A DNA stretch of 64,000 bases from Euclidia mi. Its lineage: Eukaryota; Arthropoda; Insecta; Lepidoptera; Erebidae. Below are positions 1-10,779 of the stretch, piece after piece. The notes below the pieces were generated by a model. The model searched no databases and had not been told where the DNA came from. It saw nothing but the letters and a program-made list of their open reading frames with translations. The position numbers were made by a program, and so were the translations under genes. The stretch's first letter is position 1. Each line of letters begins with the position of its first letter. The DNA lies in contig OX123209.2 of NCBI GenBank assembly GCA_944739405.2, positions 14,712,217 to 14,776,216 of the forward strand, written 5' to 3'.

Positions 1-790
1 TGTATGAAGACGTTCGAAGCACGCCACAAGCCGCCGCGCACAGCGATAACGCGCGCATTTTTTTTGGCGCGAATGGCTGCGCGGCGAGCGGCGCGGCGAG
101 CGGCGCGGCGTGCGGTGCGGCGAGCGGCGGGAACAAATGTACTGCGACCGAGTCCGACGCCACGACTCGGCCGAGCGGCACAGACAGCGTTACGCGAGGG
201 ACGAACTAGGCGGTTAAACTATTTGTTAAATATTTTGTGGCGGTAATGAATACGGAGACATTTAAAGTCGAAATTTTAAAACGGTCGCGTGTATGGATAG
301 CAACACATCCGCTGTATAAATACAAAAATGTTAATAAAACGTTGCGAGATGTAATGAAACGATGTTTTACAGAATATAATGGTAGGTTTTAATATAAATC
401 GCAAACATTAAAACATTGTGTAATGTACATATGTACATATTTAGGTACAGACACAGCTACTATGAAAGTTAAAAGGTGATTTACCTACCTACTTAACGTA
501 ATCTACGTTGTGTACCTATTCAACGCCTCATTAATTGCGAATATGCATTATTCCTTTGATATAAAATACTTGTAAGAAATGAAGATCCAATGTCGACAAT
601 TTTGTAGGTCGACGTATAGTTACACAAAGATATTTTGGTTATCGCCATATTTATGGGTAACTCCGTCGGCCCAAATACGTCCACATTTGCCGCTGCGTTT
701 ACCGCTGCTGTAGGGTCGTGGCGTGCACGACGCTCTGCCGCGCCGCCCGCCGCCACGCGCGCCGCTTAGACCGATCTCGTGAACAGGCCC
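1..790. mobile_element. Right end of a TTA-type PIF/Harbinger-like MITE
   Basis: The stretch ends at 790 with GTGAACAGGCCC followed by TAA (791-793). Read on the minus strand this is TTA then GGGCCTGTTCACG, the form of a PIF/Harbinger terminal inverted repeat with a 3-bp TTA/TAA target duplication. The matching left end would lie before base 1. Bases 60-130 are a GC-rich repeat that gives an arginine/alanine-rich open frame; I see no protein family in it and do not call it a gene. The rest, 250-700, is AT-rich and without recognisable content. Confidence 0.45.
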
Positions 791-879
791 TAAGGCCGCT
801 GTCGCTATTTGTCTACTATTTCCGTCCAGACTTCGTTTAGAATTGGTGCAGTTCGGTCAAGTGCTCAAGTGAAAACATA

Positions 880-1198
880 ATGATAGACTGGGATCTTGTT
901 GTAATCGGACTTCTTGCAGAAGAGGAAGAGGAAGAAGATTACAAAAATAAAATTAAAAAGAAGACAACACACAGGAGTATTTGGGTGCATAATTTTTGGC
1001 AGAATAGGAGAAATCATGGTGAAGTTTATACTTTGTCTTATGACCATATTGCCAACTACCCAGAAAAAAAAATTATTAAAAAATGGACTACCAAAACTTT
1101 CAAAACGTATTAAATGTGTTGCGGCCATACATAGAAAAACAAAAAACTAATTACAGACCCTCTATCTCGATTGAAGAGCGGTTATCTCTCTGTCTTAG
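880..1198 (+). pseudogene. PIF/Harbinger transposase, coding exon 1
   Basis: This is the N-terminal exon of a HARBI1-like transposase. The frame from the ATG at 880 gives an acidic start and then a WVHNFWQNRRNHGEVYTL-like block, the usual N-terminal signature of this family. The frame is lost in the A-runs at about 1063-1083 and resumes as an open frame from about 1083, ending in ...EERLSLCLR. It ends at 1198 with a clean donor (AG^GTAAGT). The remaining bases AG join to G at 8108, giving Arg and then FLTTAMSFKSL, exactly the family continuation. The phase-2 junction over a 6.9 kb intron is strong evidence that the two exons belong together. The A-run shift and an in-frame TAA make this copy inactive. 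Confidence 0.75.
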
Positions 1199-1353
1199 GT
1201 AAGTAATGCTAATGTACCTACTAAGAGTTTGTACTCTTTTGCTTTGGCTTTTTACAAATAAATAGAGAAAGTGACTTTAGTCCCTAAGCACATTATGGCC
1301 AGACTGGCTGGGAGAGAGTCACTTAAGAAATCGAACGTTTTGCTTTCTTACAT

Positions 1354-1490
1354 TCACTCTCACTCCCACTCTCACTCTCTCCCTGTCACTGTCTCTGTCA
1401 CTCCTACTCTTACTTCCACTCTAACTCTCACTCCCCCTGTCCCTATCATACTTAATCTCACTCTCCCTGTCACTCTCACTCTCGCGAGCG
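1354..1490. repeat. Degenerate CACTCT pyrimidine-rich simple repeat
   Basis: About 135 bases of imperfect CACTCT/CTGTCC/ACTCTC units on the plus strand, nearly all pyrimidine. The open frame across it (Ser/Thr/Leu/His-rich) is a by-product of the repeat. Confidence 0.8.
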
Positions 1491-1524
1491 GGTCGCTATT
1501 AACTACATATAAATAACACTGGTA

Positions 1525-2494
1525 AAGTCTGTGCGGAAAGAGAATGGGCGTGGCGAAAAGTGGAACTAAATTTCTTTAGAGTGCCTTTAGTAATTTTTTA
1601 CTTATGTACGTACGATTGAAAATCCTTAGGTCTGTCTGAGTAATACAGGCTCAACAGATCAAGATTTTTAGTCGCACTATAATAAATTAACAATGTTGTT
1701 AACATGAGCAATACGGTAAGTAGGTACGTATTGTTGCGCCCTTAAATCAAGTTTGAGGCTCAAGCACGAAATATTTACGAATTTGATAAGTAAACGTATC
1801 GAGTCCTCGATAACAGAATTATAGCAGCCAGCGCCAACCAATTTTGACATCTATCGTTTACTCGATGACTTTACATTAGTATCGTACATAGGGATGTGGC
1901 CATGAGCGTTTAATGACTGTCTTATTGAATGAATGGTACGTTCCAAACTAGGTGAAATAGTTAATATTTATAAAATGTATATTGTAAAAACTCTTTTGTA
2001 GAAAACAAATAAAATATTTTATGGTTTCCGAATGTCCTTTCTTGCCATTGTCAGATGGCGGACTTGTGTCATATAAAAATCTAGTAAATCAAAATACGAG
2101 TACATAAAATATGAAACTACATAAATATTCACCATAAAAAGGCTCAAAACGTATAAATACGATACATTTATGTTTCGAATCTTTTCTCACCAACAAATTC
2201 TAGGTGAAAATTGTTTCGACAAAATGACATTAGATTTACGTTTACTTTACTTTGCTTATGTCAAATCAGAGTTCGTGCTGCCGTTTTTTGCATATTTGTT
2301 AGAAAGCTCGATACATTTGCATGACATTTACCGCAGGATTCTCATCGAAAGTAGTTTGTGCTGCCAATATTAGTTGCATCTTACGCACAATAGGGGCGCT
2401 GTACAATTGCCATACAAATTTTGACATTTACGATACGAATACTTTCTCGAGAGTTTTTCGTGCTCGGGCTTCTGTTCTCTTTCCGCACAGACTC
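1525..2494. mobile_element. TA-flanked MITE (Tc1/mariner-like) with AGTCTGTGCGG ends
   Basis: AGTCTGTGCGGAAAGAGAA at 1526-1544 recurs inverted, ending at 2493. Both ends are bordered by TA (1523-1524 and 2495-2496). Two inverted termini about 970 bases apart with a TA duplication fit a non-autonomous Tc1/mariner-type element. The interior has no meaningful coding frame; the 67-codon frame at 2170-2373 matches nothing I know. It lies in the Harbinger intron. Confidence 0.65.
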
Positions 2495-2600
2495 TAAGCG
2501 AGTTATTTCTATACATGCTTAGGGCAGTTATTTAGCCATCTATCTTGAATGAGTCATGTCGACTTTAGTAGTTTTAGTCTTTTAGTATTTTGAACAAACC

Positions 2601-2750
2601 ATGAGCCACCTGCTGGAGTGTCCCAAATGCCCGCACAGATGCTCGGAGGCCGATTTGCACCAAGCCACCGACAATGCAGTTGCTGTGGCCACACACTGGG
2701 CTGATGCCGTTTGATCTCTATACCATCAACTCGAGAAGAAGAAGAAGAAG
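2601..2750 (+). pseudogene. Extreme C-terminus and tail of a LINE reverse transcriptase
   Basis: A 37-codon frame from 2601 to the TGA at 2712-2714 encodes a Cys/His-bearing peptide (HLLECPKCPHRC...) like the end of insect LINE ORF2 proteins. A short 3' UTR and an AAG-repeat tail follow at 2735-2750. This is a 5'-truncated LINE scrap about 150 bases long; the clade cannot be fixed from so little. Confidence 0.5.
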
Positions 2751-2811
2751 TATTTTGAAAATAACTCTAGTCATTTAGTCTTTTAATACAACGACTAGGT
2801 CTTATCTATAC

Positions 2812-3025
2812 TTAATATTATAAAGCTGAGGAGTTTCTTTGTTTGTTGGAACGCGGTAAACTCAGGAACTATTGGACCGATTTGAAAAATTCTTTCACTG
2901 TTGGATAGCTTATTAATTGAGGAAGGCTATAGGCTACATAACATTACGCTAAAGCGATGGGCGTGAAGCAGAACGCAGGTGAAACTGCGCGCGGAAGCGT
3001 TTATAGTTATTAATAAAATAAAAAT
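2812..3025. repeat. Dispersed lepidopteran-type repeat (possible Helitron piece)
   Basis: Starts TCTATACTTAATATTATAAAG and runs through a block I recognise in general form from moth and butterfly genomes, ending near GCGGAAGCG and an A/T-rich tail. A Helitron-like 5' TC is present, but I see no terminal CTAG, so the class is uncertain. Bases 3025-3385 beyond it show no recognisable content. Confidence 0.4.
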
Positions 3026-3384
3026 AGTGCCAGTTAAGTTATAAAACCATACACCATAATGCACTTCAGTCATAAAATAACAATACTATTGTAGATAGGC
3101 AAGCTCTTTTTTATTACACTTTATAATTTTAGCTAAAGTAACGTAAAAATCAGGTATATTAAGAAACTTAAAAATCACATATTCTGTCGATTTCACAATT
3201 ATTATTTATTAATTATTGATATATGGTGGTTTATGGCGACGGCGTTAGGTTTTCGTAATTAGTGAAAGGTGCATCGGATATTTCAGTTTCATCATTACTG
3301 ATGGATGATGGTGTGATGTGTATGATGCTGATCTTCTCGCGGCTGAAAGTTGCTCACGTTTGATGGCGTGTACGAGTCGTTTTT

Positions 3385-3620
3385 AGGGTTCCGTAGTCCG
3401 CAAGGAACCCTTATAGTTTCGTCATGTCCGTCCGTCTGTCCGTCCGCAGCCTAGCTCAAAGACGCCTGGTGCTAGAAAGCTGATATTTGACATGAATATA
3501 GACATACAATATTGCAACAAAACTGTAGAATAAAATTTAGGAAAATATTTTTTTAAGGGTATCTCCCCTACATATATAGTGGGGTTGAATTTTTTTTTTG
3601 TTGATTACCCCATTGAGTGG
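3385..3620. repeat. Dispersed repeat with AGGGTTCCGTAGTCC end
   Basis: AGGGTTCCGTAG followed by a GTCCGTCC-rich stretch is a common lepidopteran repeat motif. The same words occur inverted at 6550-6565. The interior decays into AT-rich sequence with a C-run at 3759-3768. From 3620 to 4243 I find no gene. Confidence 0.5.
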
Positions 3621-4246
3621 GGTATCATTAGATAGGTTTTAAAAAAATATTATTAGTTTGCTGAAATCATTTTTCGATCAAGTGATTGGTTTGTCAAATA
3701 TAAAGCTTTGATTAATTTTTTGAAAGTGAAAAAAAATATTGGACACAAGTGTCCTCCCCCCCCCCCTTCTGCCGGCTGAACTATTAATTTGGAAGAGGTG
3801 AAAAAAATCACAAATGTAGTACATATAACGAATTTAAAAGGAAAATTATCACGGCTAAGTAGACATCACTCGTTTATGAGTAATCGTCGGTTAACTTATA
3901 AATACCTATTTCTGCATTGATCTATTACTTACAACTAGATAAGCAAACAGCGCTGAGATGTGTTGCCGTTTATAATGGGTCTGGACCTAATACTGTTACA
4001 ACAATGTTATTGTGTCAAATTTGCCGCACACGAAAATAATACGAACTTCAAATGGGCAAATGCGTTGTGAAATCTTGCAATTCTCGTAAAGAAAATAATT
4101 TAAAAAGTGCGGCATATCATTCCACGTGTATTCATCATTGTTTTTCACAATATTTGGTTGAAAATGACAAAAAAATTGCAAATAATCGTTTTTATTTACA
4201 TGCCAAGTAATAAAATTTTGGATCTCCCACTTTTGTGGGAGTTTTA

Positions 4247-4837
4247 GGGTTGAGCTACATCTGTCAGCACGGCATCGCATTTGTTCCGCCTGTGCTTCAG
4301 CGAGCTATAGCGTGCTGACGCGTGCTGCAGCACTCTATTGTCGATCGTATTTGTGTGCTGCGGAATACGAACGCACGCGTCAGCGTGCTATAGCGTGCTG
4401 AAGCATTCCGCCGCGTTCTTTTGACATTTGTTTTAGTCACAGTATAGTTTCAAGATCGAAATGGATAGCACAGCTGAAGAGAGAGCAGTTGTAATAGCGT
4501 GCATTTTGGAATGAATTTGAATTCAAGGAATGCAAAATAACAAGAGTAAAAAGAAAAGAATTCGAAAAATCTATACGAATCGGCACCAGCACGCGGCAGC
4601 ACACCGCCGCGTAGCATGCTATAGCGCGCGTAAACGTTCCGACGCGCGCATCAGCATTCCGTCGTCTCTCAGCATGCTATAGCATTTCTTCCGTGTTGCC
4701 GATCGCCTTTTCGATTTCGTGGCGTGCTGGCGCGTTCCCTCTCTCTTTCTCGCTCTAGTAAATGGCGGTCCTAAGTGACATAAAAGGATAGAAGCATAGC
4801 CAAGTGCGATGCGGTGCTGATAGATGTAGCTCAACCC
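4247..4837. mobile_element. PIF/Harbinger-type MITE, TSD TTA
   Basis: The termini begin GGGTTGAGCTACATCT and match as inverted repeats for about 33 bases, with two differences. TTA flanks both ends (4244-4246 and 4838-4840), the standard Harbinger target duplication. The 591-base interior is rich in a GCGTGCTG-type subrepeat (4300-4400 and 4580-4690) and has no transposase. It sits in the intron of the Harbinger gene at 880-8998, but its ends are not shown to be that element's ends. Confidence 0.8.
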
Positions 4838-5237
4838 TTACTCCAGGATATTATGTGAAGCGGAAATATAATAATTTCAACCGGGAGAATGGATATAGAT
4901 TATCGGCTACTTGGAAACCAGTCATCAGCAAATGTGAACACTGCCGCAGTGACAAAACTCAACGGTGTGTAGACGTCATTAGTGTAGTTTGTCGAAAGAC
5001 TGACATTGCGAACTTAAATAAAAACCAAGTGAGGGTAGGTGCCGATACCCGCATTTCCACAAGACTGCGCTGAGCTGTCATCAGTCTCTCAAAGAAACAA
5101 TTATGTATTTATACCTTAAATAAGTAGTTTGCGCGATTAAGACCCGCTTAATTATTTTGTATTACTGTTAATTGCAACAATGTTTTATGTGGATTTTTCA
5201 TTTTGCATTTATTTTCTATGAAAATGTCTAAAAACCC

Positions 5238-5277
5238 CTATACAATAGCACGTATATGAATACGTGCTATTGTATAG
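5238..5277. repeat. Perfect 18-bp hairpin
   Basis: CTATACAATAGCACGTAT (5238-5255) is followed after a 4-base ATGA loop by its exact reverse complement (5260-5277). It is not in a coding frame. It is one of several near-perfect short hairpins in this window. Confidence 0.85.
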
Positions 5278-5769
5278 CCCGGAGTGCGAAAAATCCTAAG
5301 GTTTATATTGAGTGGTAGAACTACGCTGGTCCAACTGGGGTAGTACCACCCTCTCACAGAAAATATACGTAAAGTAACAATATTTATGCTGTTAGGTTTC
5401 GTTCAGACAATAGGGGAAGGGTATTTGAGTGACGGCGGCCAAAAAACCTTTTTCTTCGCCTAAGTATTTAAGGACCGGCAATGCGTGATGCCTCGATTGG
5501 CATCACTGGCATTTTAGGGCCACTATTGGTCGCTTAGACTTAGGCTTCCTGTTATAATAAATTTATGATAAAACTTACCGATTTGCTGAAAATCGCGATG
5601 AACTGTGTTTGAGATCTTTGACCTCGAGTATTTATTTCCAGTGGTCGGATCGTGGAAGATTTTTATAGATTTCATTCATGTTTTAAACCAATTTTCAGCT
5701 GACTTTTACCACTTTTCTTAATACTACTACTATGTAGTAGTAGTAATGTAATAATAAATACAATGGGTG

Positions 5770-5995
5770 CATAGGGTTCCCATCAAGAACTTAGGATCCC
5801 AAGTCAACTTCACCTGCAAGTGGTGCACCTGCCGATCAACGGACGAGGCTCTGGCAAACAAAATATCCCGATGAGCGGCAATAGGCTCGCCACCTATTAC
5901 GTGGGATCAAAACACTGGCGAAACGTGGGCGTTTAATATGCCTCTGCCAACCCCTTCGGAGAAACGGGCGTGAGTATATGTATGTATGTCTAAAT
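5770..5995 (+). mobile_element. SINE-like repeat, tail module shared with 59518-59800
   Basis: The 3' part (from about GCAATAGGCTCGCCACC at 5879 to GGCGTGAGTATATGTATG) closely resembles the 3' part of the repeat near 59.7 kb. The 5' heads of the two copies differ. The short minus-strand open frame here is incidental. Bases 4841-5770 and 5995-6530 show no genes. Confidence 0.5.
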
Positions 5996-6534
5996 ACACT
6001 TGAGATATTATGAAGCTCAATAATTAGGTATATTTTGTTATCATTTAAAGTAATTGTAAGCATAGTTCAATACTGGATTAATGAAACTGCTTATAAATAT
6101 ATAAGTAGCAACGAAGGAATAAATGAACATTCCCACATATTAATAAACATACAATAAATTATACATACCCATAAACACAACCTTCTGTTAAGTAATACTA
6201 ATAATAAAAAAATGGGAAAATATTTTTAAACTGGAGAACACCGCATTTCTCGATGAAAGGTCAATTGTCATCACTTTTGAATTGACATTATGGAACTTGC
6301 TTTTAACAAGTGCAAAAGAGATGAATATAGGTTTTTTCTAAGATGCTTATTGGTTTCAAAGCTACGTCTTCTATCTCGGCTGGTCACCACGCTATTTTGA
6401 ACGTCAATTGTAGGAGTTTGCTACTCTAGTGTTAATGTTACCGCTATGTATTTCTGTGAGTTGACATTGGGAGCGCTGGCTTAATCTTGAAAGATGCCCG
6501 TTTTTAGTCCCATGTGAAACAGAAGTTATTATCA

Positions 6535-6613
6535 ATAATGGCCATTATGGGCAACTACGGAACCCTACATTGCGCGTGGCCCGACACGCACTTGGCCGGT
6601 TTTTTTTCCGTAG
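6535..6613 (-). repeat. Dispersed repeat end, partner in inverse orientation to 3385
   Basis: Read on the minus strand it gives AAAACCGGCCAAGTGCG... and then AGGGTTCCGTAG, a very common lepidopteran repeat end. The AGGGTTCCGTAG word is inverted relative to the copy at 3390, so the two could be ends of one old element about 3.2 kb long or two independent copies. Confidence 0.45.
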
Positions 6614-6675
6614 AGTTAAAGTTTTTGCCGGTTTCGAAATTGGGAACAGGTGCATCGGTTATCTCAGTTCTATGA

Positions 6676-7400
6676 TTACTGACTGATGATGGGCGTGTAC
6701 GTGTACGATGCTGATATTCTTGCGGCCTGAAAGTTGCTCATGTTTGATGGCGTGTATGTGTCGTTTTTGTTCGCAGAGTTAATATTTTTGCCTGTTTGGT
6801 AATTAGCAAAAGGCGCATCCATAACCTCAGTTTGAATATTACCAAGCGATGATGGCGTGTGTGTCATACTACTTTCACCACGATATGAATATAATAAATT
6901 AAGTTCTTCTTGTTCTGTCAGTTTTAATTCTGCATCATTGTCTATCTGGAAGACCTTGCGTCCAATTTCTGCCTTAATTTTATTAGGCATTCCTTTTACT
7001 TTACTTGCCATGCTTTTAAAAAAATAATCTGTAGAGTCCTCTACCTTTTTACCCTCAATGTAACGGGATAATATTTCGGAGGCTCTGGGCTGTTGTGAAA
7101 TATTTAGTGTATGTGATGGAGACCGCGATACAGATCCCGGTCGTGATACTGGCGAGTTGGCTTGGTATGGTGACTGTGTAGATTGCGAATCATCATTTAT
7201 AGTGTGTGCTGATGAGTCATCTAGATGTAAAACTTGGGAATTTTCTTGCACAACATATTTTTTTAGAAATTCCAATTCTTTCTCAAATTTTGTGGGCTTA
7301 GTCTTTACTCTGGCAGAACCACTTTTACCATCTTTTCTTAAATTTAATGATCGTCTATAACTATCACGGATTTTCTTCCAGCGTTTTTGACAGTCTGGTG
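6676..7400 (-). CDS. MADF/Myb-SANT-like partner protein of a Harbinger element (last exon)
   Basis: The minus strand is open from the splice acceptor (TATTTCAG, ending at 7401) to the stop at 6676, about 240 codons. It begins CQKRWKKIRDSYRR, the third helix of a MADF/Myb-SANT DNA-binding domain. A lysine-rich linker, a Ser/Pro/Gln-rich middle and a C-terminal block of BESS-like character follow. PIF/Harbinger elements usually carry such a second gene beside the transposase; the protein brings transposase to DNA and the nucleus. Here it is antisense inside the transposase intron. The first exon (helices 1 and 2) is not visible upstream, where a MITE sits at 7603-8057. No internal stops occur in the exon. 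Possibly partial. Confidence 0.65.
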
Positions 7401-7602
7401 CTGAAATAAAAAATAAAATTATTGTAGGTATATATTTTATATTATAATATTAATAATAATAATATAATAATATAATACTTTTCAAATCATACGTGTCAAA
7501 AATAACCAAGATTTTTTATATTATATTTTTATATTATATATATTATATTTTTCTGCTAGCCGTTTTCGGCCGTTTTGTGAGAACCTGAATATAGTAACTA
7601 TA

Positions 7603-8057
7603 GTCTGTTCAAGATACGAAAAAATAAAATGTAAACAAACCATAAAATGGTTCTTTTAATGTCGCCTTCGCAACAAAAGTAGATTTAAGTTAAATACTCC
7701 AAGCGAAAGATTCAGTTAGTTTTTAAAAAATACGCCTGTCCCTTCAATTCATAAATGGTACAGCATATTTATTATTTTTCCTGTATTGTTCATAATTATT
7801 ATAACGAATATTTTTTTATGTATTAGTTATGCTAATAAACTATTTTACATGATAAAGAACCTAAAAAGCCAATGATTCTAAAATGTCAATGTACTTGTTA
7901 TCCTGTCAACTTATGCATTACACCCAAAGTAACCATTTCGCATGATAGGGGGCCATTTTTAATTAGGTCGTGTTATCCCGATCGGTTATCGTGCTAACTT
8001 ATAAGTTTGAAAATCATTGGTTTCTTTACCTTTTATTTTTTCGTATCTTGAACAGAC
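7603..8057. mobile_element. TA-flanked MITE with GTCTGTTCAAGATACG ends
   Basis: GTCTGTTCAAGATACGAAAA at 7603 recurs inverted, ending at 8057, with about 30 matching bases per end and TA on each side (7601-7602 and 8058-8059). The 455-base interior is AT-rich and non-coding. It lies just upstream of the acceptor at 8107, within the transposase intron, and may have removed the first exon of the antisense MADF gene. Confidence 0.7.
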
Positions 8058-8107
8058 TATTATTGTAATGAGTGGACTATACAGTGTTTTAAAAAAATAA
8101 TTTTCAG

Positions 8108-8998
8108 GTTTCTGACTACAGCAATGAGCTTTAAGTCTTTAGCACAAAGCTATCGCATGGGTTACAGTACTGTTTTAACAATTGTTCACGAAACCTGTGC
8201 TGCACTTTGGAAAGCATTGCAACCTATGGTTATGCCAAATCCAACTCGAGAGCTATGGGAGTCGATAGAAAAAGATTTCGATGGCATCTGGAATTTTCCT
8301 AACATCTTAGGAGCTATTGACGGAAAGCATGTCAACATAAGCGCACCTTGGAATAGCGGAAGCCTGTACTTAAATTACAAAAAACACTTTAGCACTGTTT
8401 TGTTGGCAATAGTAGACGCTAAGTATAGATTTGTTGTTGTTGACATAGGATCTTGTAGCCGAAACAGCGACGGAGGCATTTTATCTAATTCCAAATTGGG
8501 AGTGAAGCTACAAAGCAATCAGTTGGGAATACCTCCTAATAAATGTTTGCCAGGTACAACATGTAACGCACCTCATGTTTTTCTTGGAGATGAGGCTTTT
8601 CCACTGTCTCAAAACATAATGCGACCCTTTCCCAGTGACCAAGTCACCCATGATCGAGAAAAAAAAATATAACTACCGCTTGAGCAGAGCAAGGCGCATT
8701 GTAGAAAGTGCTTTTGGAATTTTGCAGCAGAAATTTGAAATCTTTCAAAAAAGAATAATAATTCAGCCGAAGTATTTAAACAACATAATTTTAGCATGTA
8801 CATGTCTTCATAATTACATGCTAGACGACATACAAAAATATTTCATTACCAAGAGACAGCATTCTACACAATTTATTAGAGACTAGCCAAACTGATGATG
8901 AAGAACCTCTAACTATTCGAAATTATTTTAAGACCTACTTTAATTCTGCGAATGGTTCGGTCTACTGGGAAAATGATATGATAGAAAGATGTGGGTAG
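8108..8998 (+). pseudogene. PIF/Harbinger transposase, coding exon 2 (DDE domain)
   Basis: The exon starts after TTTTCAG and holds the DDE nuclease core. Residues GAIDGKHVNI give the first Asp; DIGSCSRNSDGGI the second; GDEAFPL with the following MRPF the third acidic residue; RLSRARRIVESAFGIL is the conserved C-terminal helix. The helix-turn-helix part, FKSLAQSYRMGYSTVLTIV, precedes them. The frame breaks in the A-run at 8659-8667 and again near 8880. The C-terminal residues, ending ...ENDMIERCG, continue to the TAG at 8996-8998. All catalytic residues are present, so only a few small indels separate this copy from an intact gene. It joins exon 1 (880-1198) in phase. Confidence 0.85.
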
Positions 8999-9800
8999 GT
9001 AACAATAATTTCAAAACAGACGTTAGTGTCGATGTAGGTACTGCAAAAACCACACCATGCGATTTTATCCCCGTACGATGATGTGCTATTATTGTATTTG
9101 TTTGACTAATTGTGTACCTACGTATGTACATTATATTTATTTTATGATATTGACTGGTTTTTAATATTTACATAGGTACCACGGAGCATTTATATAGAGG
9201 AGATGCCCTAAACATAAAAACCCTTCGCTTTAACCGACGAAACAGCTGACATCATTTAGTGGGCGTGGCTTAACTCAGTCCGCGTGCGACTGGCATCAAC
9301 AGTGATCGAAGTTCCCTTGCAAGTGACATTAAAAAAATATTCAATAAAACCAGTTATATTGCACATTCTACTTCACACCAGATGGCGCTATATTCTGACA
9401 TGAAAAGAACTATAGTATATATGATACTGTTTAAACCATAATATAAATTATACTTTAATTGTATTGGATATACTTTAATTGTATTGGATATACTTTAATT
9501 GTATTATATATACTTGTGTATCATTTATTGTATTCAAAATTGTTTGTATACATATGAATCGATTATTTTAAATTTATTTCAGATTTAGTAAGGTTGCAGT
9601 ACGACAAAACGTAAAAGCCGAGTGGATCTCAATAGGGTGTATGACAGCAAGTAAATTTCATTGAAATAATTTGTGTGTATAATATACCTAAATGCTTGAT
9701 TATAAAACACTGGTTCTTTTTTTATTTAAAAGCAAGATTAATATTTTATTGATAAAATAAAATCACTAAGTATGGCAATCCGCCATGAAATGTTGAACGC
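8999..9800. other. Non-coding interval with a 20-bp tandem repeat
   Basis: No gene is visible. At 9449-9510 the unit TATACTTTAATTGTATTGGA is repeated three times. The remainder is AT-rich; the right end of the Harbinger element could not be found here. Confidence 0.5.
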
Positions 9801-9825
9801 CAATCAGAGCGCGTGACGTCACGTT
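9801..9825. promoter_or_regulatory. CRE palindrome and CAAT word, possible promoter
   Basis: CCAATCA at 9800-9806 is followed by TGACGTCA (9814-9821), a full palindromic CRE/ATF site. It lies about 150 bases before the first recognisable exon of the SWIM/YqaJ gene. Promoter function is inference. Confidence 0.35.
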
Positions 9826-9961
9826 AGAGTTCTTTCTCTTTGTTTACTTGTAATTCGGAACTTAATTAGACACTCGCTCTTAGTTATTATTAAATACGCT
9901 GTTTTTATTTTGTTTTGAACTTCAATTTACACACATTAAGATACACTGAGTCATGGAATAA

Positions 9962-10600
9962 GGTTTTATAAAGGCGTCCAGCGCAAATTTACCAATAATC
10001 GACTTGATAATGCTAGGAACGTTTCTGGGATCAAACAAAGACTTTTGTTCAGCAGAATTTAGAAATGTTAAGACTTCCATGTAAGTACCCTATATTAAAC
10101 AGTTAATCAGTTATTTAAATCATAAAAATAAGTACTTACATAGCATAGCGATTGTACCTATTGCAGTATAATATCTAATGTTACAATTATTTGAGGTTAT
10201 GTTTATGTTAAATATTTCTTTTTGCAACTAAATTTTTACCATTGCTTTATATATTTCAGGTCCGCTAGAGCATCTTATGGTGATGATGCTGTAAGCTATG
10301 TTCAGCTTAAACGCGAAGGAAATTTGTGCACAATAAAAGCTAAAATCTGCCCAGAACATAAAGTACATGCAAAGTTGTATGGAGTGTCTTTAGTGGTCGA
10401 CGGACAGGAAGAAACAGTCCGTAGAATGTCACGATTGTGTGGCTTCACAAGGAGGCTGCAAACATGCCATGGCATTCTAAATGTGGGTTCATTGTAGGAG
10501 TGAGGATCCGTCTTGCACATAGAATGCTATTGGATGAAATCCAAGCTTTCCAGAGTTAGTACCCTTAAATACATAACTGTTAAGGAATTTTTAATTATTT
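9962..10600 (+). pseudogene. SWIM-zinc-finger N-terminal half of a YqaJ-nuclease-type gene
   Basis: Two exons are visible. Exon 1 (about 9962-10080) encodes ...LPIIDLIMLGTFLGSNK and ends in AT^GTAAGT. Exon 2 starts at 10260 after TATTTCAG and joins in phase to give ...KTSMSARASYGDDAV. The sequence then resembles the multicopy insect family that combines a SWIM-type zinc finger with a C-terminal YqaJ-like nuclease. The finger reads CHDC...CKH but needs a frame change near 10423; a TAA then stands where Leu is expected before MWVH, and another shift follows near 10525 before ECYWMKSKL. The nuclease half is at 16321-16930; LINE insertions lie between. Cell role of the family is not established to my knowledge. 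Confidence 0.65.
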
Positions 10601-10779
10601 AAAATCTAAATTTTACCTATATAATCACCATATCAAGTTCTATTAAGCACAAATACATAGTACTTACATTGGTAGAAGCATTAGAGGGTTATTTGTATGT
10701 AACTCTGTAATCTGCAAGTCACATCACCTGCCAGCACTTCACAAACTTATAGAAGCACTGCACTGAAACACTAGCCAGA

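Noticed and set aside
4..246. Open frame with repeated ARRAARRAARR
   Set aside because: Produced by a GCGGCGAGCG-type repeat in a MITE end; no protein family and no gene context.
1271..1516. Ser/Thr/Leu/His-rich open frame
   Set aside because: Pure by-product of the CACTCT simple repeat.
10302..10520. Minus-strand open frame opposite the SWIM exon
   Set aside because: Shadow frame; the plus strand has family similarity and splice sites.
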